64,000 bases of DNA, taken from NCBI GenBank assembly GCA_017427985.1, contig JAFRRS010000015.1, positions 62,001 through 126,000 of the forward strand, in the 5' to 3' direction. This document shows, piece after piece, positions 16,948-27,058 of this stretch. This DNA is from Bacteroidales bacterium. Lineage in GTDB: Bacteria > Bacteroidota > Bacteroidia > Bacteroidales > F082. The notes beneath the pieces are model-generated. The model was not told the DNA's origin and did no database searches. It worked only from the letters and a program-made list of their open reading frames with translations. Both the position numbers and the translations under genes were made by a program. The stretch's first letter is position 1. The number at the start of each line of letters is the position of its first letter.

Positions 16948-16968
16948 AGTCTATTATATTATACTTTT
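16948..16968. promoter_or_regulatory. Candidate HipB operator 2
   Basis: AGTCTATTATATTATACT followed by TTT, ending at the base before the hipB ATG (16969). A near-copy of the site at 16886. A repressor here would cover the transcription start and translation start region of hipB. Confidence 0.5.
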
Positions 16969-17169
16969 ATGAATTTAACAGACACTTTAAAAGAAAGACG
17001 TACACGACTGCAGATATCACAAGCCGACCTTGCCGAAATGGCCGGCGTGAGCATCGCCACAGTGAAAGACATTGAGCGCGGAAAAGGAAACCCTTCATTG
17101 CTGACAACGGGAAAACTCCTCGACGTGCTTGGTCTCGAAATAGTGTATCGTATTCGTAAAACAGTTTAA
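16969..17169 (+). CDS. hipB: HipB antitoxin/repressor (XRE HTH)
   Basis: 66 residues, almost only an XRE-type helix-turn-helix (ISQADLAEMAGVSIATVKDI, then ERGKGNPSL). Short HipB proteins of split HipA systems look like this. It binds operator DNA as a dimer and holds the toxin complex. The gene heads an operon of three: 12 bp to hipS, and hipS is 1 bp from hipT. In the three-part HipBST system studied in E. coli, HipS, not HipB, is the main antitoxin, with HipB adding to repression. Whether that split of duties applies here cannot be seen. Confidence 0.85.
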   Translation: MNLTDTLKERRTRLQISQADLAEMAGVSIATVKDIERGKGNPSLLTTGKLLDVLGLEIVYRIRKTV

Positions 17170-17181
17170 AAACATTAAACA

Positions 17182-17502
17182 ATGCGCCAGTTAAACGTTT
17201 TTTGGAACGACAAAAAAACCGGTATTCTTACTGAACTTTTGCCAGGAAAAAACTACCGCTTTGAGTATTATCCATCGTATGTGCGAAGCAAGTTCCCGCA
17301 TATTTCAGTCACAATGCCAAAGTCGGATTTGCCATACGAAAGCGAACATCTGTTTCCATTCTTTGCCAATATGCTGCCAGAAGGAACGTTACGACGTGTG
17401 GTTTGCCGCGAACATCATATCGACGAAACTGACCTCTTCGGAATTTTGTATGCGATGGCAGACACAGAGACAATCGGCGCGGTAAGTTTAAAAAAGATTT
17501 AA
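17182..17502 (+). CDS. hipS: HipS: free-standing HipA N-terminal subdomain
   Basis: 106 residues equal to the N-terminal subdomain 1 of HipA (couple_hipA / HipA_N): 'VFWNDKKTGILTEL', 'FEYYPSYV', 'ISVTMPKSDLPYESEHLFPFFANMLPEG', then 'DLFGILYAMADTETIGAVSL'. Ends with a proper TAA one base before the hipT ATG. In HipBST this separate piece acts as the antitoxin of the kinase. It is in a different frame from hipT, and each has a sound start and stop, so this is a designed split rather than a broken hipA. Confidence 0.85.
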   Translation: MRQLNVFWNDKKTGILTELLPGKNYRFEYYPSYVRSKFPHISVTMPKSDLPYESEHLFPFFANMLPEGTLRRVVCREHHIDETDLFGILYAMADTETIGAVSLKKI

Positions 17503-17503
17503 G

Positions 17504-18445
17504 ATGAAAAACAATATACCACTATTTGACAACCGCCACGTGTCGATGATGCTCGATTTCAATCTTGACGAAAAGCATCATACCAAAGAAATGACTCAAG
17601 CTATGCAACGCATCTCGGTCTCTGGCGTGCAAGAGAAATTCCCCGCCGTTGTTGATGGTGGCAAAATAAGATTGGCAGCTGATGGCGAACGCTCGACACA
17701 TATTTTAAAACCAGCCCCATGGGACGCTACACTTTCCGACCGATGGCATATTCCCGCCAACGAGCACCTCACCATGCAAATAGCTTCGCAAGTGTATGGC
17801 GTTCATGTGGCCGCCAACGGTTTGTGCTACACTCCAAACAGACATCCAGTTTATATAACACGCCGATTCGACATCGGTCCAAACGGAATTAAATATCCGA
17901 TGGAAGATATGGCGACTTTAATCGGAAAAAGCGAGGCCGACGGAGGTAAAACATTCAAATACAACGGCTCGTATTCTGATATCGCCAGCTGCATTCGTCG
18001 TTATATTCCAGCATGGATGACAGAGATGGAACGGTTTTTTGAGTTGGTCGTTTTCAACTATATTTACGCTAATGGCGACGCTCATCTTAAAAACTTTTCG
18101 ATCATTATGGACGGAGAAGATTATTGTCTGACACCAGCTTACGATTTGTTAAACACTGCTCTTCATGTCTGTGATGATGATTTTGCCCTTGACGGCGGGT
18201 TGTCACCAAATATTCCACGAAGTGAAAATTATCTCAAAACAGGACACCCTTGTCGTCATGATTTTGAATGGTTCGGCAAAGAATTTTTCCTCGTCGAAAG
18301 CCGTGTAAAAAAGATATTGGATAAATATATGTCAGTTCCTGATGCAACTCGTCAACTAATCAATCATTGTCAGCTTACAGAAAAACTTAAACGTAGTTAT
18401 ATCCGCATTGTAACTGAACGTGTTAGCCGATTTGTGCGAAACTAA
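17504..18445 (+). CDS. hipT: HipT kinase toxin
   Basis: 313 residues, Ser/Thr-kinase-fold HipA core without the N-terminal subdomain. The Gly-rich loop reads 'QRISVSGVQEKFPAVV', containing an S-x-S pair, the position of the two autophosphorylated serines in HipT. Downstream: 'HILKPAPW' (ATP Lys), 'YITRRFD', catalytic 'NGDAHLKNFSI' (Asp, then Asn) and 'LTPAYDLLNT' (metal-binding Asp). HipA phosphorylates glutamyl-tRNA synthetase and HipT tryptophanyl-tRNA synthetase, halting translation. The target here is unknown. All catalytic residues are present, so the toxin looks active. Confidence 0.87.
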   Translation: MKNNIPLFDNRHVSMMLDFNLDEKHHTKEMTQAMQRISVSGVQEKFPAVVDGGKIRLAADGERSTHILKPAPWDATLSDRWHIPANEHLTMQIASQVYGVHVAANGLCYTPNRHPVYITRRFDIGPNGIKYPMEDMATLIGKSEADGGKTFKYNGSYSDIASCIRRYIPAWMTEMERFFELVVFNYIYANGDAHLKNFSIIMDGEDYCLTPAYDLLNTALHVCDDDFALDGGLSPNIPRSENYLKTGHPCRHDFEWFGKEFFLVESRVKKILDKYMSVPDATRQLINHCQLTEKLKRSYIRIVTERVSRFVRN

Positions 18446-18487
18446 AAACTTTTTTTCTTTTTTACCTGACATTTTGTCAGAATTTAC

Positions 18488-18495
18488 TATTTTTG
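18488..18495 (+). promoter_or_regulatory. -7 box for pheT
   Basis: TATTTTTG, 31 bp before the pheT ATG at 18526. Just upstream is a small hairpin CTGACA-TTT-TGTCAG (18466-18480) after hipT, which may end the hip transcript but lacks a long following T-run. Confidence 0.5.
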
Positions 18496-18525
18496 CAATT
18501 CTTAACAAGAAATAAATTCAATATC

Positions 18526-20994
18526 ATGAAAATCTCATATAATTGGCTTAAGCAGTATATTCAGTGCGATTTACCGGCTGAAGAACTTGGAAAATCATTG
18601 ACCGGAACAGGTCTCGAAGTTGAAGACATGACACGTTATGAGTCGGTGAAAGGCGGCTTGAAAGGCGTCGTCGTCGGAAAAGTGTTGACCTGCATCGACC
18701 ACCCGAACTCCGACCATCTTCACATCACCACCGTCGATGTGGGCGAAGCTGAGCCTCTGCATATCGTGTGCGGCGCTCCTAACGTGGCAGCCGGACAGAA
18801 AGTCCTCGTGGCAACAATCGGATGCGAACTGTGGAGCGGCGACGAGCATTTCACCATCAAGAAAGGCAAAATCCGCGGCGAGGTGTCGGAAGGCATGATC
18901 TGCGCCGAAGACGAGCTCCAACTCGGCACTTCGCACGAAGGCATCATGGTGCTGCCCGAAGATTACGAAGTCGGAAAGCCAGCAGCGTTCTATTTCCCTG
19001 TGGAAGAAGACTTTACGTATGAAATAGGTCTCACCGCCAACCGCTCCGACGCCACATCACACATCGGCTGCGACCGCGACATCGTTGCTGCCTTGAACCA
19101 TAAAAACAACACTCGTCAATATAAGATTGAACGCCCGTCAGTGGACGCTTTCAAAGTCGAAAACACCAACAATAACATCGAGGTCATCGTGGAAGACACC
19201 AAGAACTGCCCTCGTTACACTGGCGTCACCGTCAGCGGCGTGAAAGTCGGTCCTTCACCGGCATGGCTCAAACATCGTCTTGAAGCAGTCGGGCTACGTT
19301 CAATCAACAATATCGTCGACATCTCCAACTACGTCTTGATGGAAGTCGGTCAACCGCTTCATATCTTCGACGCAGATAAGATAAAAGGCAAGAAAGTCAT
19401 CGTGAAATGCCTCGCCAAAGACACCCCGTTCACCACTTTGGACGGCGTTCAGCGCAAACTCAGCGACACCAACCTCATGATTTGCAACGCCGAAGAGCCT
19501 ATGTGCATCGCCGGCGTATTCGGCGGTCTTGACTCAGGCGTGACCGAAGATACAAAGAACGTTTTCATCGAAAGCGCTTACTTCAACCCGACATCGATTC
19601 GTAAGACAGCTCGTTTCCACGCTCTTCAGACCGACGCGAGCTTCCGCTTCGAACGCGGCTGCGACCCTAACATCACCCCTTACGCCTTGAAACGCGCGGC
19701 GTTGCTGGTGAAAGAACTCGCAGGCGGAACAATCTCTTCAGAAATTAAAGATGTTAAAAACGGCGACTTCACACCTGTTCGCGTGCAGCTCAAATTCGAT
19801 TATCTCAACAAAATTGCAGGTCAGAATATCGAAAAAGAAATTGCAGTCAACATCCTCAAAGACCTTGACTGCCAAGTGGTTGAGCTCACCGACGCTTACG
19901 TCACCGTCGACGTGCCAACTTGCAAAGTCGATGTGTACCGCCCGGCCGACCTCGTCGAGGAAATCCTCCGCATCTACGGCTACGACAACATCGCCATCCC
20001 GACAAAAATCAACGCGAGCCTCAACGTCAACAACAAACCTGACAAGGAAAAGATTCAGAAAGAAATATCTATCTTCCTGGCTTCCAACGGTTTCTACGAG
20101 ATAATGAACAACTCGCTCACGAAATCGGCTTACACGAGAGACCTTGACAGCTTCGACGAAAACAAAAACGTGAAAATCATGAACCCGTTGAGCTCCGACC
20201 TCGACGTGATGCGCCAGTCGCTGATGTTCGGCGGACTCGAAAGCATAGCACGCAACCAGAGTTTCAAGAGTTTCGACATGAAATTCTTCGAGTTCGGAAA
20301 CGTGTATTTCTTCAACGGTGAAAACAAACAGACAGAGGAAAAACCGCTCAATCCGTACAGCGAGAACTTCCGCCTCGACATGCTCATCACTGGCAACGAC
20401 AAGGAAGAATCGTGGAACAACAAGCCGCAGAGCCTCACTTTCTATGACTTGAAAAAATACGTCCTCGGCATCATCCACAAGCTCGGCATCAACACCGACG
20501 AACTCGAAATGACCGAAGGCAACGAGTCACATTACGATTATTCAATCGTTTATTCATTGAATAACAACAAGTTAGTCACTATTGGAAAAATCAACGCCAA
20601 GACTTTGAAGATGTTCGACGTGAAGAAAGAAGTCTTCCACGCCACATTCGACTGGGATATGGTTTTGAAAGTAGTGAAAGGCTTGAAGACCATCAGCTTC
20701 GAGGCATTGCCGAAGTTCCCAAGCGTTCGCCGCGACCTCGCCCTCGTCATGGATAAAAACATCACTTTCGAGCAAATCAAGAAGGTGGCGTTTGCAACAG
20801 AAAAGAATATCTTGAAGTCGGTGAACCTGTTCGACGTGTACGAAGGCGACAAGATTCCTGCCGGAAAGAAACAATATGCAGCAAGCTTCACTTTACAGGA
20901 CACACAGAAGACATTGACAGACAAGGTTATAGAGAAGACAATGGCAAGAATCCAGTCAGTAATTGAGCAACAACTTAACGCGACATTGAGATGA
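18526..20994 (+). CDS. pheT: Phenylalanyl-tRNA synthetase beta subunit
   Basis: 822 residues from the ATG at 18526 (MKISYNWLKQYIQCDLP), the usual start; an upstream ORF start at 18493 lies in the promoter. Domains in order: tRNA-binding EMAP domain ('VDVGEAEPLHIVCGAPNVAAG', ~40-150), B3/B4 ('RYTGVTVSGVK', 'NIVDISNYVL'), B5 ('FDYLNKIAGQ', 'DVPTCKVDVYRPADLVEEI'), the catalytic-like core, and a C-terminal FDX-ACB anticodon domain ('PKFPSVRRDLALVMDKNI'). With PheS it charges tRNA-Phe. Its stop overlaps the next gene's start (ATGA), so the two are coupled. Confidence 0.97.
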   Translation: MKISYNWLKQYIQCDLPAEELGKSLTGTGLEVEDMTRYESVKGGLKGVVVGKVLTCIDHPNSDHLHITTVDVGEAEPLHIVCGAPNVAAGQKVLVATIGCELWSGDEHFTIKKGKIRGEVSEGMICAEDELQLGTSHEGIMVLPEDYEVGKPAAFYFPVEEDFTYEIGLTANRSDATSHIGCDRDIVAALNHKNNTRQYKIERPSVDAFKVENTNNNIEVIVEDTKNCPRYTGVTVSGVKVGPSPAWLKHRLEAVGLRSINNIVDISNYVLMEVGQPLHIFDADKIKGKKVIVKCLAKDTPFTTLDGVQRKLSDTNLMICNAEEPMCIAGVFGGLDSGVTEDTKNVFIESAYFNPTSIRKTARFHALQTDASFRFERGCDPNITPYALKRAALLVKELAGGTISSEIKDVKNGDFTPVRVQLKFDYLNKIAGQNIEKEIAVNILKDLDCQVVELTDAYVTVDVPTCKVDVYRPADLVEEILRIYGYDNIAIPTKINASLNVNNKPDKEKIQKEISIFLASNGFYEIMNNSLTKSAYTRDLDSFDENKNVKIMNPLSSDLDVMRQSLMFGGLESIARNQSFKSFDMKFFEFGNVYFFNGENKQTEEKPLNPYSENFRLDMLITGNDKEESWNNKPQSLTFYDLKKYVLGIIHKLGINTDELEMTEGNESHYDYSIVYSLNNNKLVTIGKINAKTLKMFDVKKEVFHATFDWDMVLKVVKGLKTISFEALPKFPSVRRDLALVMDKNITFEQIKKVAFATEKNILKSVNLFDVYEGDKIPAGKKQYAASFTLQDTQKTLTDKVIEKTMARIQSVIEQQLNATLR

Positions 20995-22208
20995 TTGACA
21001 TTCAATCCTTAAAACAACGATTCGGCATCATCGGCAACGACCCGAGCCTGAACCGCGCCATCGAGGTGGCAGTCCAGGTGGCGGCGACAGACCTGCCTGT
21101 GTTTATCAACGGGGAGAGCGGCACCGGCAAGGACGTCTTTCCGCAGATAATACACCAGAACAGCGCCCGCAAACACGGTCCGTATTTCGCCATCAACTGC
21201 GGCGCCATCCCGGAAGGAACCATCGATTCCGAGTTGTTCGGTCACGAAAAAGGCTCATTCACAGGAGCTTACGACACGCGCAAAGGTTATTTTGAGGTCG
21301 CTGACGGCGGCACACTGTTCCTCGACGAAGTGGGCGAACTGCCCTTGGCGACGCAGGCACGTCTTTTGAGAGTGCTCGAAAACGGCGAATTCATCAAAGT
21401 CGGTTCTTCAAAAATACAGAAAACCAACGTGCGCGTCGTGGCGGCAACCAACGTCGACATCCCGACAGCAATAGAAAAAGGACGTTTCCGCGAGGATTTG
21501 TACTACCGCCTCAACACCGTCCCGATTCATATCCCACCCTTGCGCGACAGAAAAGAGGACATCAAACTGCTGTTCCGCAAATTCGCCTCTGATTTCGCAG
21601 AAAAATACCATATTCCTTCGGTGCAACTCACGCAAGACGCCCTCGCCATGCTTGAAAACTACCGCTGGGACGGCAATATCCGACAGCTTAAAAACGTCAC
21701 CGAACAGATTTCAATCATTGAGGAAGCGAGAGTCATATCGTCAGATGTGTTGAAAAACTATCTGCCAAGCCAGACATCACTGCCCGCAATTTTCAAAGAC
21801 GAAAGCAAAGCCGACTCCATTTCGGAAAGAGACCTCCTCTACAAAGTGCTGTTCGACATGCGAAAAGACATCACCGAGCTGCGCAAGACCGTCGACGAGC
21901 TGACATCTGGACAAATTCCGACAGCGACACCAATGTCTCAACCACACATCACGCCAATCAAGGCGACAGTGATAAACCGCGTCGACGACAACAATCTGGT
22001 GGAATACGAGAACACTCAGGATGCCGAAGTCGAATATCTTCAAGAGAAACAATCAAACGACAGCCTTTCTTTGCAAGACAAGGAAAACGAAGTGATTATC
22101 AAGGCTTTACGCAAATACAACAGCAAGCGCAAAGATGCCGCCAAGGAACTTGGAATTAGCGAAAGGACGCTGTACAGGAAAATCAAGGAATACGATATAA
22201 AAATTTGA
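20991..22208 (+). CDS. Sigma-54-interacting transcriptional regulator
   Basis: 405 residues, an enhancer-binding AAA+ protein with no receiver domain. Starting near residue 7: 'FGIIGNDPSLNRAI'. Walker A is 'GESGTGKDVFPQ' and the sigma-54 contact loop reads GSFTGA instead of the common GAFTGA. Then 'GGTLFLDEVGELPLATQARLLRVL' (Walker B), the R-finger region 'GRFREDLYYRLN', a linker, and a C-terminal Fis-type HTH ('KEVIIKA'-type helix, 'DAAKELGISERTLYRKIKEY'). It activates RpoN promoters without a phosphorelay input, so activity may be set by an unseen partner. It is coupled to pheT and is followed by lptE. Confidence 0.9.
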   Translation: MIDIQSLKQRFGIIGNDPSLNRAIEVAVQVAATDLPVFINGESGTGKDVFPQIIHQNSARKHGPYFAINCGAIPEGTIDSELFGHEKGSFTGAYDTRKGYFEVADGGTLFLDEVGELPLATQARLLRVLENGEFIKVGSSKIQKTNVRVVAATNVDIPTAIEKGRFREDLYYRLNTVPIHIPPLRDRKEDIKLLFRKFASDFAEKYHIPSVQLTQDALAMLENYRWDGNIRQLKNVTEQISIIEEARVISSDVLKNYLPSQTSLPAIFKDESKADSISERDLLYKVLFDMRKDITELRKTVDELTSGQIPTATPMSQPHITPIKATVINRVDDNNLVEYENTQDAEVEYLQEKQSNDSLSLQDKENEVIIKALRKYNSKRKDAAKELGISERTLYRKIKEYDIKI

Positions 22209-22224
22209 TGCTTCGCAAAATGTG
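22206..22224. repeat. Mini-hairpin array C, single unit
   Basis: Right after the regulator stop (TGA 22206-22208) comes TGC-TTC-GCA (22209-22217), then AATGTG at 22219-22224. It is the same module as in the longer arrays, in its simplest form, and fills most of the gap to lptE. Confidence 0.55.
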
Positions 22225-22231
22225 TTGAAAT

Positions 22232-22738
22232 ATGTTGAAAAAGATTAACACCTTATTAATATTAATAGCGGCTTTGGTGCTGACAAGCTGCGGAATTTAC
22301 TCGTTCACCGGAGCGAGCATCCCTGCCGAAGCCAAAACCGTATCAATCCAACAGTTTCAAAACAACGCGAATCTGGTTCAGCCGATGCTTAGTTCCATCA
22401 TCACCAACACTTTGCGTGACTTTTTCATGAACCAGACGACGCTCAACGAGGTTTCTAACAATGGCGACCTTGCCATCGAAGGAGAAATCGTCGACTACTC
22501 GACCGCCCCTACCGCCATCACCGGCGACCAGATAGCGGCGTTGAACCGCCTCACGATAACCGTAAACGTCAGGTTTTACAACAGATACGACGAATCAAAG
22601 AACTTCGAGCAGAAGTTCTCGCAATACGAAGACTACCCAAGCAATCAGGATTTGAACGCAGTGCAGGAAACCCTGATGCAGACAATAAGTGAAAAGCTTT
22701 GCGAAGACATTTTCAACAAAGCAGTGGTTAATTGGTAA
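22232..22738 (+). CDS. lptE: LptE, LPS-assembly lipoprotein
   Basis: 168 residues. Lipoprotein signal (MLKKINTLLILIAALVLTSCG). LptE sits in the outer membrane with LptD, which places LPS in the outer leaflet. The mature part matches the Bacteroidota LptE form: 'SFTGASIPAEAKTVSIQQFQN', 'SSIITNTLRDFF', 'GDLAIEGEIVDYSTAP', 'LTITVNVRFYN', 'LMQTISEKLCEDIFNKAV'. It leads a tight run (lptE, TPR gene overlapping by 7 bp, secG). Good length and no damage. Confidence 0.9.
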   Translation: MLKKINTLLILIAALVLTSCGIYSFTGASIPAEAKTVSIQQFQNNANLVQPMLSSIITNTLRDFFMNQTTLNEVSNNGDLAIEGEIVDYSTAPTAITGDQIAALNRLTITVNVRFYNRYDESKNFEQKFSQYEDYPSNQDLNAVQETLMQTISEKLCEDIFNKAVVNW

Positions 22739-23466
22739 AAGAATTAGAATTGGACAACAACAGGCTGAAACGGATTTTGGAGCATCCCGAACTCATTGAC
22801 AATAAGGATGTTAGCAATCTTGAAGCAATTGTTAAGGAGTATCCTTACTTCACCGTTGCTCAGGTCTTGCTTGCTGTTGGCATGAAACACACCGTACACG
22901 AGCAAGCCACGCAAAAGCTTAGAATAGCCGCCGCGATGGCTCCTGACAGGAACGTCCTCCGAAAATTGTGCACACAGCTTCCAGACGAGTTTGTCGCTGA
23001 GCCTGAGATAATTCCAGAAAAGACACTGTTTATCCCTGAAATCAATCTTGGTGGCACATCGGAAGACCTCAACAAAGAGGTGGCACTTCTCGAAGAGAAG
23101 AAGAAAACCCTCGACGAGCTGATGGCTATCATCGAGAAAAAGATTGCAGAACTCGAAAAAGAGAAATCGAAGCCGAAAAAAGAAGGAAAAAAACTGTCAA
23201 AAGCGGAAATTATCGACAAGTTTATTGCAGAAAATCCGTCGATTTCACGTCCGAAACAGGTGTTTTTCAACCCAATTTCAGCCGCACAAGACTCTGTCAT
23301 CGACCAAGAAAATATCGTAAGTGAAACATTAGCAATGATTTACGAAAAACAAGGATATTTTGAAAAAGCAATTTCGATTTATGAAAAATTAAAGTTGAAA
23401 TATCCAGAAAAAAGTATTATTTTTGCGGCTCAAATTAATGCGTTAAAAAATAAGTTAAACAATTAA
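22732..23466 (+). CDS. Coiled-coil plus TPR protein of unknown function
   Basis: About 244 residues if begun at TTG 22732, overlapping lptE, or 238 from TTG 22750; no ATG is near the conserved start, so a TTG start is likely either way. The N-terminal half is helical ('LKRILEHPELIDNK', 'AQVLLAVGMKH'), the middle a charged coiled coil ('LDELMAIIEKKIAELEKEKS'), and the end one TPR-like unit ('ETLAMIYEKQGYFEKAISIY'). The arrangement between lptE and secG is common in Bacteroidota; the role is not established. Confidence 0.75.
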   Translation: MVKELELDNNRLKRILEHPELIDNKDVSNLEAIVKEYPYFTVAQVLLAVGMKHTVHEQATQKLRIAAAMAPDRNVLRKLCTQLPDEFVAEPEIIPEKTLFIPEINLGGTSEDLNKEVALLEEKKKTLDELMAIIEKKIAELEKEKSKPKKEGKKLSKAEIIDKFIAENPSISRPKQVFFNPISAAQDSVIDQENIVSETLAMIYEKQGYFEKAISIYEKLKLKYPEKSIIFAAQINALKNKLNN

Positions 23467-23477
23467 TATTTAAGACG

Positions 23478-23795
23478 ATGTACGTAACAATTTCAGTATT
23501 AATCCTTATCGTCAGTTTCTTGATGATGTTGGTTGTATTAGTTCAGAATTCAAAAGGTGGCGGATTGGCATCAAACTTCTCATCACACAACCAGATTCTC
23601 GGCGTTCGCAAGACCACTGACTTCTTGGAGAAGACAACTTGGACACTCGCAGTTCTTTTGGTTGTTTTCTGCCTCGCTTCAAGTATCACAATCTCGAAGG
23701 GCGACAATCAAGGAACAAGTAAAAGTTCTCTGCGCAACAATACAGAGTTACCTGTGACAAACACAACTGAATTGCCAACAGATGTTGCAGAATAA
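23478..23795 (+). CDS. secG: SecG, preprotein translocase subunit
   Basis: 105 residues, two membrane segments (residues ~2-22 'VTISVLILIVSFLMMLVVLV' and ~54-72 'LAVLLVVFCLASSITISKG') and the conserved loop 'QNSKGGGLASNFSS' between them. It assists SecYE/SecA in exporting proteins. The C-terminal tail is polar and Thr/Asn-rich, as often in Bacteroidota. It lies 11 bp after the TPR gene and is followed by an intrinsic terminator. Confidence 0.93.
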   Translation: MYVTISVLILIVSFLMMLVVLVQNSKGGGLASNFSSHNQILGVRKTTDFLEKTTWTLAVLLVVFCLASSITISKGDNQGTSKSSLRNNTELPVTNTTELPTDVAE

Positions 23796-23812
23796 AAACT
23801 GAAAAACAAGAC

Positions 23813-23851
23813 AAAAAATGTCAGAATGTCACTCGTTCTGACATTTTTTTT
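23813..23851 (+). terminator. Intrinsic terminator after secG
   Basis: Hairpin with arms ATGTCAGAA and TTCTGACAT, loop about 9 nt, and a following run of 8 T. The arms are flanked by A- and T-runs, so it may act in both directions. It separates the lptE-secG unit from groES. Confidence 0.85.
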
Positions 23852-23932
23852 ATACTTTGGCTGACAAAATCCCTTTGGAATAGTTTTTGATTGGCAAAAA
23901 ACGCAAGAAAATAACAATTAAAATATAATATC

Positions 23933-24211
23933 ATGGCAAAATTGAATATCAAACCTTTGGCAGACCGCGTCGTTATTGAGCCGGCTGTCGCAGAACAGAA
24001 AACCGCAAGTGGAATCATCATCCCTGACACAGCAAAAGAGAAACCACAGCAAGGCACAGTCGTCGCTGTCGGCCCTGGCACAAAAGACAACCCTGTCACA
24101 GTGAAGGTAGGCGACACCGTCATCTATGGCAAATACGCCGGCACAGAGTTCCATCTCGACGGAAAAGACTATATGATTATGCGTGAAAACGATATTATAG
24201 CAATCATCTAA
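23933..24211 (+). CDS. groES: GroES co-chaperonin
   Basis: 92 residues. Seven of these form the lid over the GroEL ring. Conserved '[20 protein letters not shown]', '[20 protein letters not shown]', the mobile loop, and '[16 protein letters not shown]'. It is followed 27 bp later by groEL, the standard pair. No CIRCE element (TTAGCACTC inverted repeat) is seen between the secG terminator and this gene. A TTTG near 23856 and a TAGTTTTTG near 23884 may be the promoter. Confidence 0.96.
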   Translation: MAKLNIKPLADRVVIEPAVAEQKTASGIIIPDTAKEKPQQGTVVAVGPGTKDNPVTVKVGDTVIYGKYAGTEFHLDGKDYMIMRENDIIAII

Positions 24212-24223
24212 TTTTGTAAATAA

Positions 24224-27056
<2,833 letters not shown>

Positions 27057-27058
27057 TT

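Noticed and set aside
17182..18445. Frameshifted single hipA
   Set aside because: Both parts have their own start, stop and family-like ends; the layout matches HipBST.
23852..23932. CIRCE/HrcA operator before groES
   Set aside because: No TTAGCACTC-N9-GAGTGCTAA-like repeat.
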